Source: Acidobacteriaceae bacterium
GTDB lineage: Bacteria > Acidobacteriota > Terriglobia > Terriglobales > Acidobacteriaceae
DNA: 52,535 nt
Direction: 5' to 3'
Assembly (NCBI GenBank): GCA_030037635.1
Contig: JASHQH010000123.1
Coordinates: forward strand, 1 to 52,535
Part shown: piece by piece, positions 31,231-40,365 of the stretch
How positions within the stretch are numbered: the stretch's first letter is position 1
How the letters are laid out: every line of letters begins with the position of its first letter
The notes under the pieces: model-generated
What the model was told of the DNA's origin: nothing
Database searches by the model: none
Seen by the model: the letters and a program-made list of their open reading frames with translations, nothing else
Made by a program: the position numbers and the translations under genes

Positions 31231-32547
31231 ATGAGCCTTTATTGTTGTGCAGGTAGCACAGAGACCGATCTTTCGGCGCAGCAGCTGCAAGAGCTGCTGG
31301 TGGAGAGCCTGGGCAAGCTGGGCCCGCGCAAGAGCGTGCTGGCCGTGCCGCCGGACCAGAGCCGCGAACATTCGCGGGCCGGCGATCTGGCGCGCTACGC
31401 CTGGCAGCACTACGGCAACAGTCTGAAGGCTGTGCTGCCCGCTATCGGCACGCACACGCCCATGCGGCCCGGCCAGATTGCGCACATGTTCGGCGACATG
31501 CCGCTCGAGCTCTTCAAGGTTCACAACTGGCGCACCGATATCGAGACGCTGGGCGAGCTTCCCGCCGAATGTATCCGTGAGCAGTCTGAAGGCAAGCTGA
31601 ACTACACCTGGCCGGCGCAGGTCAACCGGCTCATCTCGCAGGGCGGTTTCGATCTCATCCTGTCGATTGGGCAGGTCGTGCCCCACGAAGTTATCGGTAT
31701 GGCCAACCACGCCAAAAACATCCTGATCGGCACGGGCGGCCGCGAAGGCATCAATCGCAGCCATTACCTGGGCGCGGTGTACGGCATGGAGCGCATCATG
31801 GGGCGCGCCAAAAATCCCGTGCGCAGCGTAATCAACCTGGCCTGCGAAAGATTCTTGCGGCATCTGCCCATCGTGTACGTGCAGACCGTGGTCGGTCGCG
31901 GGCAAAACGGCGGACTGGCGGTGCGCGGATTGTTCATCGGCGACGACTTCGAGTGCTTCCTGCGGGCTGCAGAGCTCAGCCTCAAGGTGAATTTCGAGAT
32001 GGTCGACGAGCCGATCAAAAAAGCCGTGGTCTATCTCGATTCCAAGGAGTTCCACAGCACCTGGATCGGCAACAAGGCGGTGTACCGCACCCGCATGGCG
32101 CTGGCCGATGGCGCGGAGCTGATCATCCTGGCGCCCGGCGTGAGAGAGTTCGGCGAGGACAAGGGGATTGATGCGCTGATCCGCAAATATGGCTATCGCG
32201 GAACCCCCAACACCCTGAAAGCGGTCAAGGAAAATGCCGACCTGGCCGCGGATTTGAGCGCTGCGGCGCACCTGATCCACGGATCGTCGGAGGGGCGCTT
32301 CAAGATCACCTGGTGCCCGGCCGAGCTGAGCCGCGAAGAGATCGAGGGCGTAGGATTTGCGTACGGCGACCTGAAAGCGATGACCAGGCGCTACGATCCT
32401 CTGAAGCTTCGCCACGGCTATAACCGCTTGGGCGGAGAAGAGATTTTCTTTGTTGCCAACCCGGGGCTGGGATTGTGGGCGCATCGCAGCCGCTTCGAAA
32501 GCGCAACACCGGCGGATGCCGCGGTTGCCGCAGGCCACGCCCGCTAG
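31231..32547 (+). CDS. LarA-like (DUF2088) nickel-pincer racemase/epimerase family protein
   Basis: 438 residues. The N-terminal part has the family pattern (KSVLAVPPDQSREHSRAGDLA, AIGTHTPM near 74) and a following nucleotide-like domain with SIGQVVPHEVIGMANHAKNILIGTGGREGINRSHYLG. The C-terminal part contains LILAPGVREFGEDKGIDALIRKYGYRGT. LarA-type enzymes use a nickel-pincer cofactor to racemise or epimerise alpha-hydroxyacids; homologues acting on sugar acids are known. I cannot assign the cofactor lysine with confidence. The position between uxaC and uxaE suggests an aldonate or uronate epimerase. ATG 31231 has GGAG ten bases upstream; a GTG at 31183 directly after the uxaC stop is an alternative. 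No larB, larC or larE is visible here. Confidence 0.82.
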   Translation: MSLYCCAGSTETDLSAQQLQELLVESLGKLGPRKSVLAVPPDQSREHSRAGDLARYAWQHYGNSLKAVLPAIGTHTPMRPGQIAHMFGDMPLELFKVHNWRTDIETLGELPAECIREQSEGKLNYTWPAQVNRLISQGGFDLILSIGQVVPHEVIGMANHAKNILIGTGGREGINRSHYLGAVYGMERIMGRAKNPVRSVINLACERFLRHLPIVYVQTVVGRGQNGGLAVRGLFIGDDFECFLRAAELSLKVNFEMVDEPIKKAVVYLDSKEFHSTWIGNKAVYRTRMALADGAELIILAPGVREFGEDKGIDALIRKYGYRGTPNTLKAVKENADLAADLSAAAHLIHGSSEGRFKITWCPAELSREEIEGVGFAYGDLKAMTRRYDPLKLRHGYNRLGGEEIFFVANPGLGLWAHRSRFESATPADAAVAAGHAR

Positions 32548-32562
32548 TGTGCTGTCACTGAA

Positions 32563-32630
32563 GTCTGTTGAACAACCGCAGATCGTTCGATTCGTCCGCC
32601 TCAGGCGGACTCGCTCAGGATGACAAAACG
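32563..32630. repeat. Inverse copy of the CATCCTGAG dispersed repeat before uxaE
   Basis: GTTGAACAACCGCAGATC, a CCGCCTCAGGCGG palindrome, then GCTCAGGATGACA. It is the inverse orientation of the element at 25281. It fills the gap between the LarA-like gene and uxaE and ends four bases from the uxaE ATG, so it lies within the operon transcript and provides the sequence where a ribosome binding site would be. Confidence 0.6.
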
Positions 32631-32633
32631 ACT

Positions 32634-33905
32634 ATGGGAACTCAGGCTCTCAAGCTCGGCAAGTATTCGGTGGGCGTCGGCGACCGGTTTGCACACCAGG
32701 CCAAAGCGCAGTTGCAGGCATGCGTCAAGGCGCTGCATCACGGCGTCGAAGTGGTGCCGGTATGGAACAAGTCGAATCGCGAACACCTGATCATCGGCTC
32801 CGGGCCCGAGTCGGTGCGCCAGGCCGCCGATGCCGCGGTGAAGGCGCTGGGCTGGAAATTGCCGTACTTCTGCGACGCCGACCATATCACGGCCGAGACG
32901 GTCGATCGATTCCTGGCGCCGTGCGATTTTTTCACCTTCGATGTGGCCGATGTCATCGGGCACGCGGCGCCCGCGGCCGACATTGACAGCTTCGTCAAGA
33001 AGCATCCCGAACTGCATGGGAGCATTGAGCTGGCCGGAGCCGACGAGGCGTTCGAGATTACCCCGGAAATATTGCGCGCGACCGCCGCCAAGTTTCTGGC
33101 CGCGGTAAAGAAGGCCGGCGAGGTCTATCGGCGGGTGTCGAGCGCGAAGGGAGAAGGGAAGTTTGTTCCCGAGGTGTCGATGGACGAGACCGATCGCGCG
33201 CAGAGCCCGGTCGAGCTGCTCATCATTCTCGCAGCCATCGCCGGCGAAGGCATTCCTGTGCAGACCATCGCTCCCAAGTTCAGCGGGCGCTTTAATAAGG
33301 GCGTGGATTACGTGGGCGACGTGGCGCAGTTCGAGCGCGAGATGGCGCTGGACATTGCGGCCATCGCTTACGCGGTGAAGCAATATGGACTGCCCCAGAA
33401 CCTGAAGCTCAGCATCCATTCGGGCAGTGACAAGTTCTCAATCTATCCCGCGATCCACGCGAACATGAAGCGGTTCAACGTGGGCGTACATTTGAAGACC
33501 GCCGGGACAACCTGGCTTGAAGAGCTGATCGGCCTGGCCGAAGCCGGCGGCACGGGCCTGGAACTGGCCAAGGAGGTGTACGCTGAGGCGCTCGCGCACC
33601 GCGAGGAGCTATGCGCCCCGTACGCCGCGGTGATCGACATCGATTCCCGAAAGCTTCCCTCAGCCGAGGAGGTGCGTGGCTGGACCTCGCAGCAGTACAC
33701 CTCAACACTGCGCCACGTGGAGGGAGCTTCAGCTTACAATAGTAGTTTGCGCCAATTACTGCACGTAGGCTTCAAAGTGGCTGCCAGGATCGGGCGCGGC
33801 TACCTTGATCTGCTCGAGGCCAACGAGGCTGTGATTGCGAAGAATGTGACAGAGAACCTGTACGACCGCCACATTGCGCCGGTGTTCCTGAAAGGCAGCT
33901 ACTAG
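32634..33905 (+). CDS. uxaE: Tagaturonate/fructuronate epimerase
   Basis: 423 residues. Recognised as the UxaE family (formerly a hypothetical TIM-barrel family near TM0440) from KYSVGVGDRFAHQ near 9, YFCDADHITAETV near 78, EVSMDETDRAQSP near 178, TIAPKFSGRFNKGVDYVGD near 213, and LSIHSGSDKFSIYP near 260. It interconverts tagaturonate and fructuronate, so the galacturonate branch can join the glucuronate branch. The ATG at 32634 is chosen because the 22 codons before it translate a dispersed repeat. It lies downstream of uxaC, whose product it uses. Confidence 0.88.
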   Translation: MGTQALKLGKYSVGVGDRFAHQAKAQLQACVKALHHGVEVVPVWNKSNREHLIIGSGPESVRQAADAAVKALGWKLPYFCDADHITAETVDRFLAPCDFFTFDVADVIGHAAPAADIDSFVKKHPELHGSIELAGADEAFEITPEILRATAAKFLAAVKKAGEVYRRVSSAKGEGKFVPEVSMDETDRAQSPVELLIILAAIAGEGIPVQTIAPKFSGRFNKGVDYVGDVAQFEREMALDIAAIAYAVKQYGLPQNLKLSIHSGSDKFSIYPAIHANMKRFNVGVHLKTAGTTWLEELIGLAEAGGTGLELAKEVYAEALAHREELCAPYAAVIDIDSRKLPSAEEVRGWTSQQYTSTLRHVEGASAYNSSLRQLLHVGFKVAARIGRGYLDLLEANEAVIAKNVTENLYDRHIAPVFLKGSY

Positions 33906-33933
33906 CTTCGAGCCTTACCCCCGTGGAGATGGA

Positions 33934-34710
33934 ATGAACGCTCAATTGTTCAACCTGGATGGCAAAACCGCGGTGGTGACGGGAGGAACTTCGGGGATTG
34001 GCCGGGCGCTCAGCGTTGGGCTGGCGGATGCAGGCGCCGATGTGGTTGCCTCGGCCCGGCGGCAGCAACAGGTGGACGAAACCGCCGGCGAGATCGAGGC
34101 GCGCGGCCGGCGAACGCTGCGCGTGGCCTCGGACGTGGGCGATCGCAGCTCACTGGAAAAGCTGCTGGCCGCTACCGTGGACCGCTTTGGCAAGGTAGAC
34201 ATCCTGGTGAACTGCGCGGGTATCATCAAGCGGACCCGCACGCTGGATTTGGATGAAACCGAGTGGAACAACATTCTGAATGTAAATTTGACGGGGACGT
34301 TGCGTGCCTGCCAGGTCTTCGGCCGTCACATGCTCGATCGCGGCTATGGGCGCATTATCAACATCGCCTCGCTGAACAGCTTTGTCGCGTTGAGCGAAGT
34401 GGCCGCATACGCAGCCAGCAAGGCCGGCGTGGCGTCGCTCACGCGCTCCTTGGCCGTGGAGTGGTCGAGAAAAGGCGTGACCGTGAACGCGGTGGCGCCG
34501 GGCGTCTTCCGCACCGATTTGAATGCCCAGTTGCTCGACAGCACCCCGCGCGGCCAGGAATTGCTCATGCGGACACCCATGGGCCGCTTCGGAAAGACAG
34601 ATGAGCTGATCGGCGCAGTCGTGTATCTGGCTTCTGACAGCGCGTCATTCGTTACCGGGCAAATCCTGGTGGTAGATGGTGGGTTCCTGGCCAGCGGCGT
34701 CAATCAATAA
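33934..34710 (+). CDS. kduD: 2-deoxy-D-gluconate 3-dehydrogenase (KduD-like SDR)
   Basis: 258 residues, classical short-chain dehydrogenase. TGGTSGIG at 16-23 binds NAD(P); NCAG at 93-96 (usually NNAG); the catalytic set is Ser146, Tyr159 and Lys163 (YAASK). The N-terminal LFNLDGKTAVVTGG and the ...IIKRTRTLDLDE... segment resemble KduD. It reduces 2,5-diketo-3-deoxygluconate from KduI to KDG. GGAG precedes the ATG by about eight bases, and the gene follows uxaE by 28 bases. No KDG kinase or aldolase gene is in the window. Confidence 0.9.
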   Translation: MNAQLFNLDGKTAVVTGGTSGIGRALSVGLADAGADVVASARRQQQVDETAGEIEARGRRTLRVASDVGDRSSLEKLLAATVDRFGKVDILVNCAGIIKRTRTLDLDETEWNNILNVNLTGTLRACQVFGRHMLDRGYGRIINIASLNSFVALSEVAAYAASKAGVASLTRSLAVEWSRKGVTVNAVAPGVFRTDLNAQLLDSTPRGQELLMRTPMGRFGKTDELIGAVVYLASDSASFVTGQILVVDGGFLASGVNQ

Positions 34711-34818
34711 TCTCCAGTCTTCTGCTCCTTCAAAAAATTCACTTGCCTCACACGCATGAAAGCGGTTAGAGTCTCTCAATCCGTATTCCCCAAATTCCTG
34801 TTTTGGATGGAGAGAACC

Positions 34819-35130
34819 GTGAAAGCAAGTGGACGTGTATGGGCGGCACTAGCCGCCGCGATTCTGTGTCTAGGCGCTGTGGGCTGCGGAAATGGAGTAA
34901 GCGGCCACACCTACCAGGGCCCCGGTGGACTGGTTCAGGTGCAGTTCCAATCGGGCGGCAAGGCAGTTGCGACCGTGGGAGCCATGACGGATAACTGCAC
35001 TTACACGGTGGACGGCAAGACGGTCGCGCTGACGTGCGAAGGCATCACGACCGATCTGACCCTGAACAGCGATGGCTCGCTGAGCGGGCCGCCCGACGGC
35101 ATGATGTCGAAGATGACGCGGGTCAAGTAA
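34819..35130 (+). CDS. Small lipoprotein
   Basis: 103 residues from a GTG at 34819 with GGAGAG four bases upstream; an ATG at 34807 is an alternative. The N-terminus (MKASGRVWAALAAAILCLGAVGC) is a lipoprotein signal with the lipid cysteine at residue 23. The mature part (NGVSGHTYQGPGGLVQVQFQSGGKAVATVG..., then CTYTVDGKTVALTCEGITTDLTLNSDGSL) is a small beta-rich domain with a cysteine pair, seen in other acidobacterial envelope proteins. It follows kduD but with about 100 bases between, so a link to uronate metabolism is not assured. Confidence 0.75.
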   Translation: MKASGRVWAALAAAILCLGAVGCGNGVSGHTYQGPGGLVQVQFQSGGKAVATVGAMTDNCTYTVDGKTVALTCEGITTDLTLNSDGSLSGPPDGMMSKMTRVK

Positions 35131-35192
35131 GCTCACTCAACAGACGACCGCCAAACCCCTGGAGAGCTGCGGCCTGCGCCCGCCGTTTGCGA

Positions 35193-36485
35193 TCAGTGCA
35201 GCGTAACGTTGGCCCCCTCGCGCTTGAGGATTGGATCGCCTTGCGCTGCCTTCACCTCTACGCCGGTTCCCGTGACTGTGGCGTAGCCGATGGTGAGGCC
35301 GGTCTGGCCGCTTAGCTTGACGTTTTTCAGAACCACATCATCAACCGGCGACTCGGGCAGGCCCACAATGGCCCCGTCCATCGCGGCGCCGCTCGCCGTG
35401 ATGTTTTCGAGCACGATGTCGTGGAAATGCGGAGTCAGACGTCCCACCGGTTGCGGCGTCTGCGGGCCATCGGGCGGCAGGATGCGCGGATAGTATTCGC
35501 TGATGATGATAGGGTTGCGCACATCCTTCATGTCGAGATCGCGGAACACCAGATGGCTGACGTCGTTGCCCCGGTCGCGATTGGCCTTGATGCGGATGCC
35601 GTTATCGGTGCCTTCAAAGTGAATGCGCTCGGCCGTGATGTTGTGCGCGCCGCCCGCCAGTTCGCTGCCTATCGAGAGACCGTGACCATGCAGGAATGTG
35701 CAGTCGGTAATGGTGATATCGTGGCTGGGATCATCGGGGCCGGGCGAGTTGATGGCTCCCGACTTGATGGCGATGGCATCGTCGCCAACGTCGGCGTAGA
35801 GGTGATCGATCTTGACGTTGGAGGAGGAAAAGGGATCGACGGCGTCTGTGTTGGGCGAATGCTGAGGAGCGAGCACGCGGATATTGCTGATGACTACGTC
35901 GTCGGAGTAGTAGGGAACCAGTTGCCAGAACGGCGAGTTCTGAAGAGTGACGCCTGCGACACGAACATGCTTGCAATGGTCGAAAACGATAAGGCGCGGC
36001 CGGGGATGGGGACTGCCCATGACGCCAAAGTCGTGGAAGCTGCGCGCCATCTGCCACCAGCTCTCGCCGTTGCCGTCGATGGTGCCCTCGCCGGTGATGA
36101 CCACGTTCTCAGCACTGGTGGCGCTGATCAGCGATTGCAGGGCGGGGAGGCGGAACTCGGTCTTGGCGGGATAGTCGGCATGGTCGGGCGAACCGAGAAG
36201 CGTGGCGCCCTTGTCCAGCTGCAACGTGATCTTGCTTTTGAGCACGATGGGCGCGCTCACGTAAGTGCCGGCGGTGAGGATTACAGTCCCGCCGCCCTTG
36301 GCTGCGCAGGTATCGATGGCCTTTTGGATGGCGTCGGTGTCCTTGGTGACGCCATCAGCCTTGGCGCCGAAGTTGCGGGGATTACAAGTGCGCGCCGCGT
36401 GGAGAACCGCGGCCGATGGCACAAAGACGGCAAGCAGAGCGGCCATGATAGGCCGGCACGGGCGCAAGCTTTTGCTTAGGTACAT
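35193..36485 (-). CDS. GH28 polygalacturonase
   Basis: 430 residues with a signal peptide (IMAALLAVFVPSAAVLHA). A right-handed beta-helix with all four GH28 motifs: NTD (212-214), GDDAIAIKSG with Asp235/Asp236, GHG (267-269) and RIK (298-300). The N-terminal NFGAKADGVTKDTDAIQKAID block is typical. It hydrolyses alpha-1,4-galacturonan in pectin outside the cytoplasm, supplying galacturonate for UxaC. Start ATG 36485 has GAGG seven bases upstream; the open frame extends 19 codons further. Divergent from the GH3 gene. Confidence 0.94.
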   Translation of the reverse strand: MYLSKSLRPCRPIMAALLAVFVPSAAVLHAARTCNPRNFGAKADGVTKDTDAIQKAIDTCAAKGGGTVILTAGTYVSAPIVLKSKITLQLDKGATLLGSPDHADYPAKTEFRLPALQSLISATSAENVVITGEGTIDGNGESWWQMARSFHDFGVMGSPHPRPRLIVFDHCKHVRVAGVTLQNSPFWQLVPYYSDDVVISNIRVLAPQHSPNTDAVDPFSSSNVKIDHLYADVGDDAIAIKSGAINSPGPDDPSHDITITDCTFLHGHGLSIGSELAGGAHNITAERIHFEGTDNGIRIKANRDRGNDVSHLVFRDLDMKDVRNPIIISEYYPRILPPDGPQTPQPVGRLTPHFHDIVLENITASGAAMDGAIVGLPESPVDDVVLKNVKLSGQTGLTIGYATVTGTGVEVKAAQGDPILKREGANVTLH

Positions 36486-36521
36486 TGGGTAGCCTCGCAG
36501 GGATGAAATTCGAGCGCACCC

Positions 36522-36527
36522 ATCATA
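36522..36527 (-). promoter_or_regulatory. -10 element of the GH28 promoter
   Basis: TATGAT on the minus strand (5 of 6 to consensus), about 37 bases before the GH28 ATG. At a 17-base spacing its -35 position falls on 36545-36550, inside the candidate operator at 36544. The -35 sequence itself is poor. Confidence 0.4.
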
Positions 36528-36543
36528 CACCAGCGGAATCACG

Positions 36544-36554
36544 TGGTCCTACCA
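36544..36554. promoter_or_regulatory. FadR-type operator between GH28 and GH3
   Basis: TGGTCCTACCA, a near-perfect palindrome within GTGGTCCTACCAC. It matches the site in the regulator/uxaC intergenic region at all but two positions and covers the expected -35 of the GH28 promoter, a position that suits repression. Confidence 0.55.
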
Positions 36555-36574
36555 CAATCGGCAATGCAATTAGC

Positions 36575-36585
36575 TGGTAGAACCG
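36575..36585. promoter_or_regulatory. Second FadR-type operator, GH3 side
   Basis: TGGTAGAACCG keeps the GGT-N3-ACC core. It lies 70 bases before the GH3 ATG and upstream of a TAGAAT hexamer (36615-36620) that could be the GH3 -10. Confidence 0.4.
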
Positions 36586-36653
36586 AGGCACGTTTCAGAC
36601 GCCATGCGGGGTGATAGAATTCCGCTGGATTTGCGGCTCGAACGGCGAGCGCA

Positions 36654-38765
36654 ATGGAAAAATTCATGATGCCTTCCGCTCCTTCCAGGCAGATCCCTGC
36701 CTCTCTGAGAATATTTCCGGTCTTGGCCGTTTCGGCTCTTTTGTTGGCCGCGGCCTCGCCTGCGCAGCAAGCTCGCGTGACCCATGCCCAGGCGGTGGTG
36801 CGCGCGCGGGCGATTGTGGCCAGGATGACGCTGGACGAAAAAATCGCCCAGTTGCACGGAATCCGCGATGCGACGGATTTTCGCGTGGTCCCGGGATTGC
36901 CGCGGCTGGGCATTCCGGCGCTCCACATGACGAATGGCCCGGCTGGCGTTGGGCCCGGTGGCGCGGGACCGCAGAAACCGGCTACGGCGTGGCCGGCGCC
37001 GATTGCGTTGGCGGCAACCTGGGATCCGGAGCTGGCGCGCACCTACGGAAAGCTCGAAGCCGAGGAGACGCGCGCGCTGGGCAGCCTGTTGTTTGAAGCT
37101 CCCGACATCAACATTGCGCGCGTGCCGCAGGGCGGGCGCGTGTTCGAAAGCTTCGGCGAGGATCTTTATCTGGATGGGCGCATCGCCGTGGCTGCCATCG
37201 AGGGCGTGCAGAGCACGGGAATTATGGCCAACGTCAAGCACTTCGTCGCCAACAACCAGGAAGCACAGCGCATGAGCATCAACGAGGAGATCGGCGAGCG
37301 GACGCTGCGCGAAATTTACATGCCGGCCTTTGAGGCGTCGATCAAGGAGGCGCATTCGGCTTCGTTGATGTGTGCCTATCCCAAGGTAAATGGAGCGTTC
37401 GACTGCGAAAACACTCCAATTCTTACCGATGTGCTGAAGAAGGAGTGGGGATTTGACGGGTTTGTGATCTCGGATTGGGGCGCGACGCACAGCGCCGTGC
37501 CCAGCGCGCTGGCGGGGCTGGACCTGGAGATGCCAACGGGCAGGTACTTCGGCGACGAGTTGAAGAAGGCCGTCGAGTCGGGGCAAGTGCCCGTGGCGCG
37601 GATTGACGAGATGCTGGAACAGCGCTTCGCCAAGATGATCGAGTATGGCGATTTTGGGCCGCAACCGAAAGCTGCGCCGATTCCAGCGCTGGAACACGGA
37701 GCCATGGCGCGCAAGATCGCCGCGCAGGGGATGGTGCTGTTGAAGAACGAGGGCAACCTGCTGCCCCTCGATCTCACTTCCACGCGAACCATCGCGCTGA
37801 TTGGTCCCTACGCGGTTCGTCCCAATACCGGCGGCGGCGGAAGCTCGCATGTCATCCCGCTCTACACCATCACGCCCTACGACGGATTGCAGGCGGCGGT
37901 GGATTCGCTGGTGACGCGGATGACCGTGATCGACGGCAGCGACATCGACGCGGCCGCCGCGGCGGCCAAACGCGCGCAGATTGCCGTTGTGATGGTGGGC
38001 GACCAGGACAGCGAAGGGCGCGATCAGAGCCTGGAGCTGCCCGCCGCGCAGAACCAGTTGATTGCGGCCGTCGCCGAGGCAAATCCCAAGACCGTGGTGG
38101 TGCTCAAGAGCGGGTCGGCGATTGTGATGCCCTGGATTGACAAGGTTGCGGCGGTTCTCGAAGCGTGGTATCCGGGCGAGGAAGATGGTAATGCAGTAGC
38201 CGACGTACTGGTCGGCAAGGTGAATCCGTCGGGCAAGCTGCCGCTGACGTTTCCGCGCAGCGTTGAAGATACGCTCGCCAGCAACCCGCAGCAGTATCCG
38301 GGCACAGACGGCGTGGTGCAATACAGCGAAGGCCTCGAGGTGGGCTACCGTGGCTACACGGTGCACCACATTGCCCCGCTGTTTCCGTTCGGATTCGGGC
38401 TCTCCTACACTCAGTTCAGTTTTGACGGCCTCAAAGTGAGCCGGCAGCCGGGCAGCGTCGACGCCACGGTAATTTTCAAGGTGACGAACACCGGCAAGCG
38501 CGCCGGGGCTGAAGTGGCGCAGGTGTATCTCGGCTTTCCTGAGATCGCCGAGGGCAACGAGCCGCCGATTCAGTTGAAAGGCTTCAAAAAGGTGATGCTG
38601 AACCCCGGAGAAACCACGCTCGTTGAGATCAAGCTCGATACGCGCGCGTTTTCCTACTGGTCAGAGAAAGCCCATGCATGGCAGGTGGCGCAAGGTGAAT
38701 TTCAGGTGATGGTGGGCGATTCGTCGGCGAATACGCCCCTGCGCGAGAATCTGACGATTCGCTAG
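36654..38765 (+). CDS. GH3 family glycoside hydrolase (beta-glucosidase/xylosidase type)
   Basis: 703 residues with an N-terminal signal region (LRIFPVLAVSALLLAAASPAQ). Domain 1 contains KHFVANNQE near 195 and the nucleophile Asp274 in GFVISDWGATHS. Domain 2 has MVLLKNEGNLLPL and VVMVGDQDSEGRDQSLELP. A C-terminal fibronectin-III-like domain follows (FKVTNTGKRAGAEVAQVYL, LKGFKKVMLNPGETTLVEI). It is an exo-acting retaining enzyme releasing terminal sugars from oligosaccharides; the exact sugar cannot be read. Start ATG 36654; ATGs at 36666 and 36669 are alternatives. Its stop overlaps the stop of the convergent kinase gene by four bases. Confidence 0.92.
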   Translation: MEKFMMPSAPSRQIPASLRIFPVLAVSALLLAAASPAQQARVTHAQAVVRARAIVARMTLDEKIAQLHGIRDATDFRVVPGLPRLGIPALHMTNGPAGVGPGGAGPQKPATAWPAPIALAATWDPELARTYGKLEAEETRALGSLLFEAPDINIARVPQGGRVFESFGEDLYLDGRIAVAAIEGVQSTGIMANVKHFVANNQEAQRMSINEEIGERTLREIYMPAFEASIKEAHSASLMCAYPKVNGAFDCENTPILTDVLKKEWGFDGFVISDWGATHSAVPSALAGLDLEMPTGRYFGDELKKAVESGQVPVARIDEMLEQRFAKMIEYGDFGPQPKAAPIPALEHGAMARKIAAQGMVLLKNEGNLLPLDLTSTRTIALIGPYAVRPNTGGGGSSHVIPLYTITPYDGLQAAVDSLVTRMTVIDGSDIDAAAAAAKRAQIAVVMVGDQDSEGRDQSLELPAAQNQLIAAVAEANPKTVVVLKSGSAIVMPWIDKVAAVLEAWYPGEEDGNAVADVLVGKVNPSGKLPLTFPRSVEDTLASNPQQYPGTDGVVQYSEGLEVGYRGYTVHHIAPLFPFGFGLSYTQFSFDGLKVSRQPGSVDATVIFKVTNTGKRAGAEVAQVYLGFPEIAEGNEPPIQLKGFKKVMLNPGETTLVEIKLDTRAFSYWSEKAHAWQVAQGEFQVMVGDSSANTPLRENLTIR

Positions 38766-40234
38766 CTGTTAGTTGCTTGCTGTCCACTCTCGCGGCCGGC
38801 AGCGTTCAGCGGCAGGCGGATGATGAAGCGGGTATCGCCGGGCTGGGATTGGACCTCGATGGTGCCGCCGAACTTCTGCGTCACGATGCGGTGAACGATT
38901 TCCAGGCCCAGGCCGGTGCCCGCGCCCTGCGCCTTGGTGGTGAAGAAGGCCTCAAAGATGTGCGGCAAGACGTCGGCGGGAATCCCTAAGCCATGGTCGC
39001 CGATGCAGACGGCGAGCCAGCCGGGCTCAGACCACGTTGAGATTTCGATCTTCCCGCCCTCCGGCGAAGCATCCACGGCATTGTCGATGAGGTTGGTCCA
39101 CACCTGGCTGAGCGCGGAGCCGCGCGTGCGGATGGTCGAGGGCGAGGCGGCGAAGCGCTTTTCCACCTGAATCTGCTTGAGCCGCAGCTTGTGGCCCAGG
39201 ATGGTGAGAGTGCTTTGCAGCCCGTCGTGAACGTCGAGTTCTTTGTCCGGGGTGCGCTCGTCGTAGGCGAATTTCTTCACCGCCATCACCAGCTCTGAGA
39301 TGCGGGCGATGCTTTCCTCGATGGCGCAAACCAGCGAGACGCTGGTGACGAGAGCCCCGAACCAGTTGAGCGTATCCGAAAAGGAAGATGGGTCGAAGTG
39401 CTCCTGGATGCAGGTAAGTTCCTGGCGATTAAAACCCATCGAAACCAGAGCCGGGCCGATGATGTAAGCATTCTCCACCTGCGCGCCGGCCAGCCAGTCG
39501 CTCATGGCTTCCTCGGCGTCGGCCTGCTCCAGGCTGCTCATGGCCGGCAGCGAGCAACTGCTCATGGCGTGTTCGAGCAATCCCCGGATGCATTGGAGCT
39601 GAACCGGAGTTTTGGGTTTATCGCTGTAGCGCAGGCTCAACTGCTGCAGGCGGAGCAGATTTTCGCGCAACTGCGAGGCGGCACGCTTGGCCGCCGAGCC
39701 CGGATTGTGCAGCTCGTGCATGAGGCCGGCGGCCAGCGTTCCCAGCGAAACCAGCTTCTCGCGATGCAAGGCCTCGACCTGGTAGGCCTGAAGGCGCACC
39801 GCGCTATCGGCAAGGACGGTTTTGCGGACGGAAGGGCAGCAGGAGAGCAGCGACCAGAATTCCTGTTCGCTGAAACGAAGAAAGACGGTATCGTGCGTGG
39901 CGATAACGCGGAAGGGCGATTGCAACTTGCCGCTGAGCAGCGGCACTTCGCCAAAGCCCTCGCCGGTGCGCGCAATTCCCACCAGGGTTGAGGTGCCGTC
40001 GGATTCAGGACGCTCGGCGCGCGTCTCGCCCTCAAGGATTAGCCAATAGTATTGCCAGGGAGCGCCGGGTTCCACCAGGACCGCGCCGGCTTTGGCAGTC
40101 ACGCGTTCAACCTGCTCGACGCCGCCAATGGCTTCGAAGGCCGTCCCGCCAAAGATGTGCGTCTTCGGCAAGGCTTCGGTGAAATCCTTCAACAGGACCC
40201 GTTCGACCTCGATAGGTTGTGCGCTCTCGCTCAT
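38762..40234 (-). CDS. Sensor histidine kinase with N-terminal cyclic-nucleotide-binding-like domain
   Basis: 490 residues. Residues 25-130 resemble a cNMP-binding beta-roll ([35 protein letters not shown]). The H-box is [10 protein letters not shown] with His173, inside a helical region; the ATPase domain has [42 protein letters not shown]. There are no membrane spans, so it is cytoplasmic. It follows the receiver/thioredoxin-reductase gene on the same strand, with a 131-base gap carrying a repeat, and is probably its cognate kinase. The ligand of the N-terminal domain (cAMP, c-di-GMP or none) is unknown. Confidence 0.88.
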   Translation of the reverse strand: MSESAQPIEVERVLLKDFTEALPKTHIFGGTAFEAIGGVEQVERVTAKAGAVLVEPGAPWQYYWLILEGETRAERPESDGTSTLVGIARTGEGFGEVPLLSGKLQSPFRVIATHDTVFLRFSEQEFWSLLSCCPSVRKTVLADSAVRLQAYQVEALHREKLVSLGTLAAGLMHELHNPGSAAKRAASQLRENLLRLQQLSLRYSDKPKTPVQLQCIRGLLEHAMSSCSLPAMSSLEQADAEEAMSDWLAGAQVENAYIIGPALVSMGFNRQELTCIQEHFDPSSFSDTLNWFGALVTSVSLVCAIEESIARISELVMAVKKFAYDERTPDKELDVHDGLQSTLTILGHKLRLKQIQVEKRFAASPSTIRTRGSALSQVWTNLIDNAVDASPEGGKIEISTWSEPGWLAVCIGDHGLGIPADVLPHIFEAFFTTKAQGAGTGLGLEIVHRIVTQKFGGTIEVQSQPGDTRFIIRLPLNAAGRESGQQATNS

Positions 40235-40282
40235 CGTGCAAACTGAATGCCCAAAGCGCCTTCTTGTCGAATGACCTTCATG

Positions 40283-40350
40283 CGGGCTCTTCGACTCCGT
40301 CCGCCGCGGCAGACTTGGCTCAGGATTAACCTCGTGTTTCTACTGCGAAC
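40283..40350. repeat. Partial inverse CATCCTGAG-type repeat
   Basis: Contains CGGGCTCTTCGACTCCGTCCGCC, GGCTCAGGATTAACC and ACTGCGAACCGCAGTGAC (a small hairpin). Related to the elements at 25281 and 32563 but more diverged. It fills the gap between the receiver/thioredoxin-reductase and kinase genes. Confidence 0.42.
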
Positions 40351-40365
40351 CGCAGTGACAAAAAC

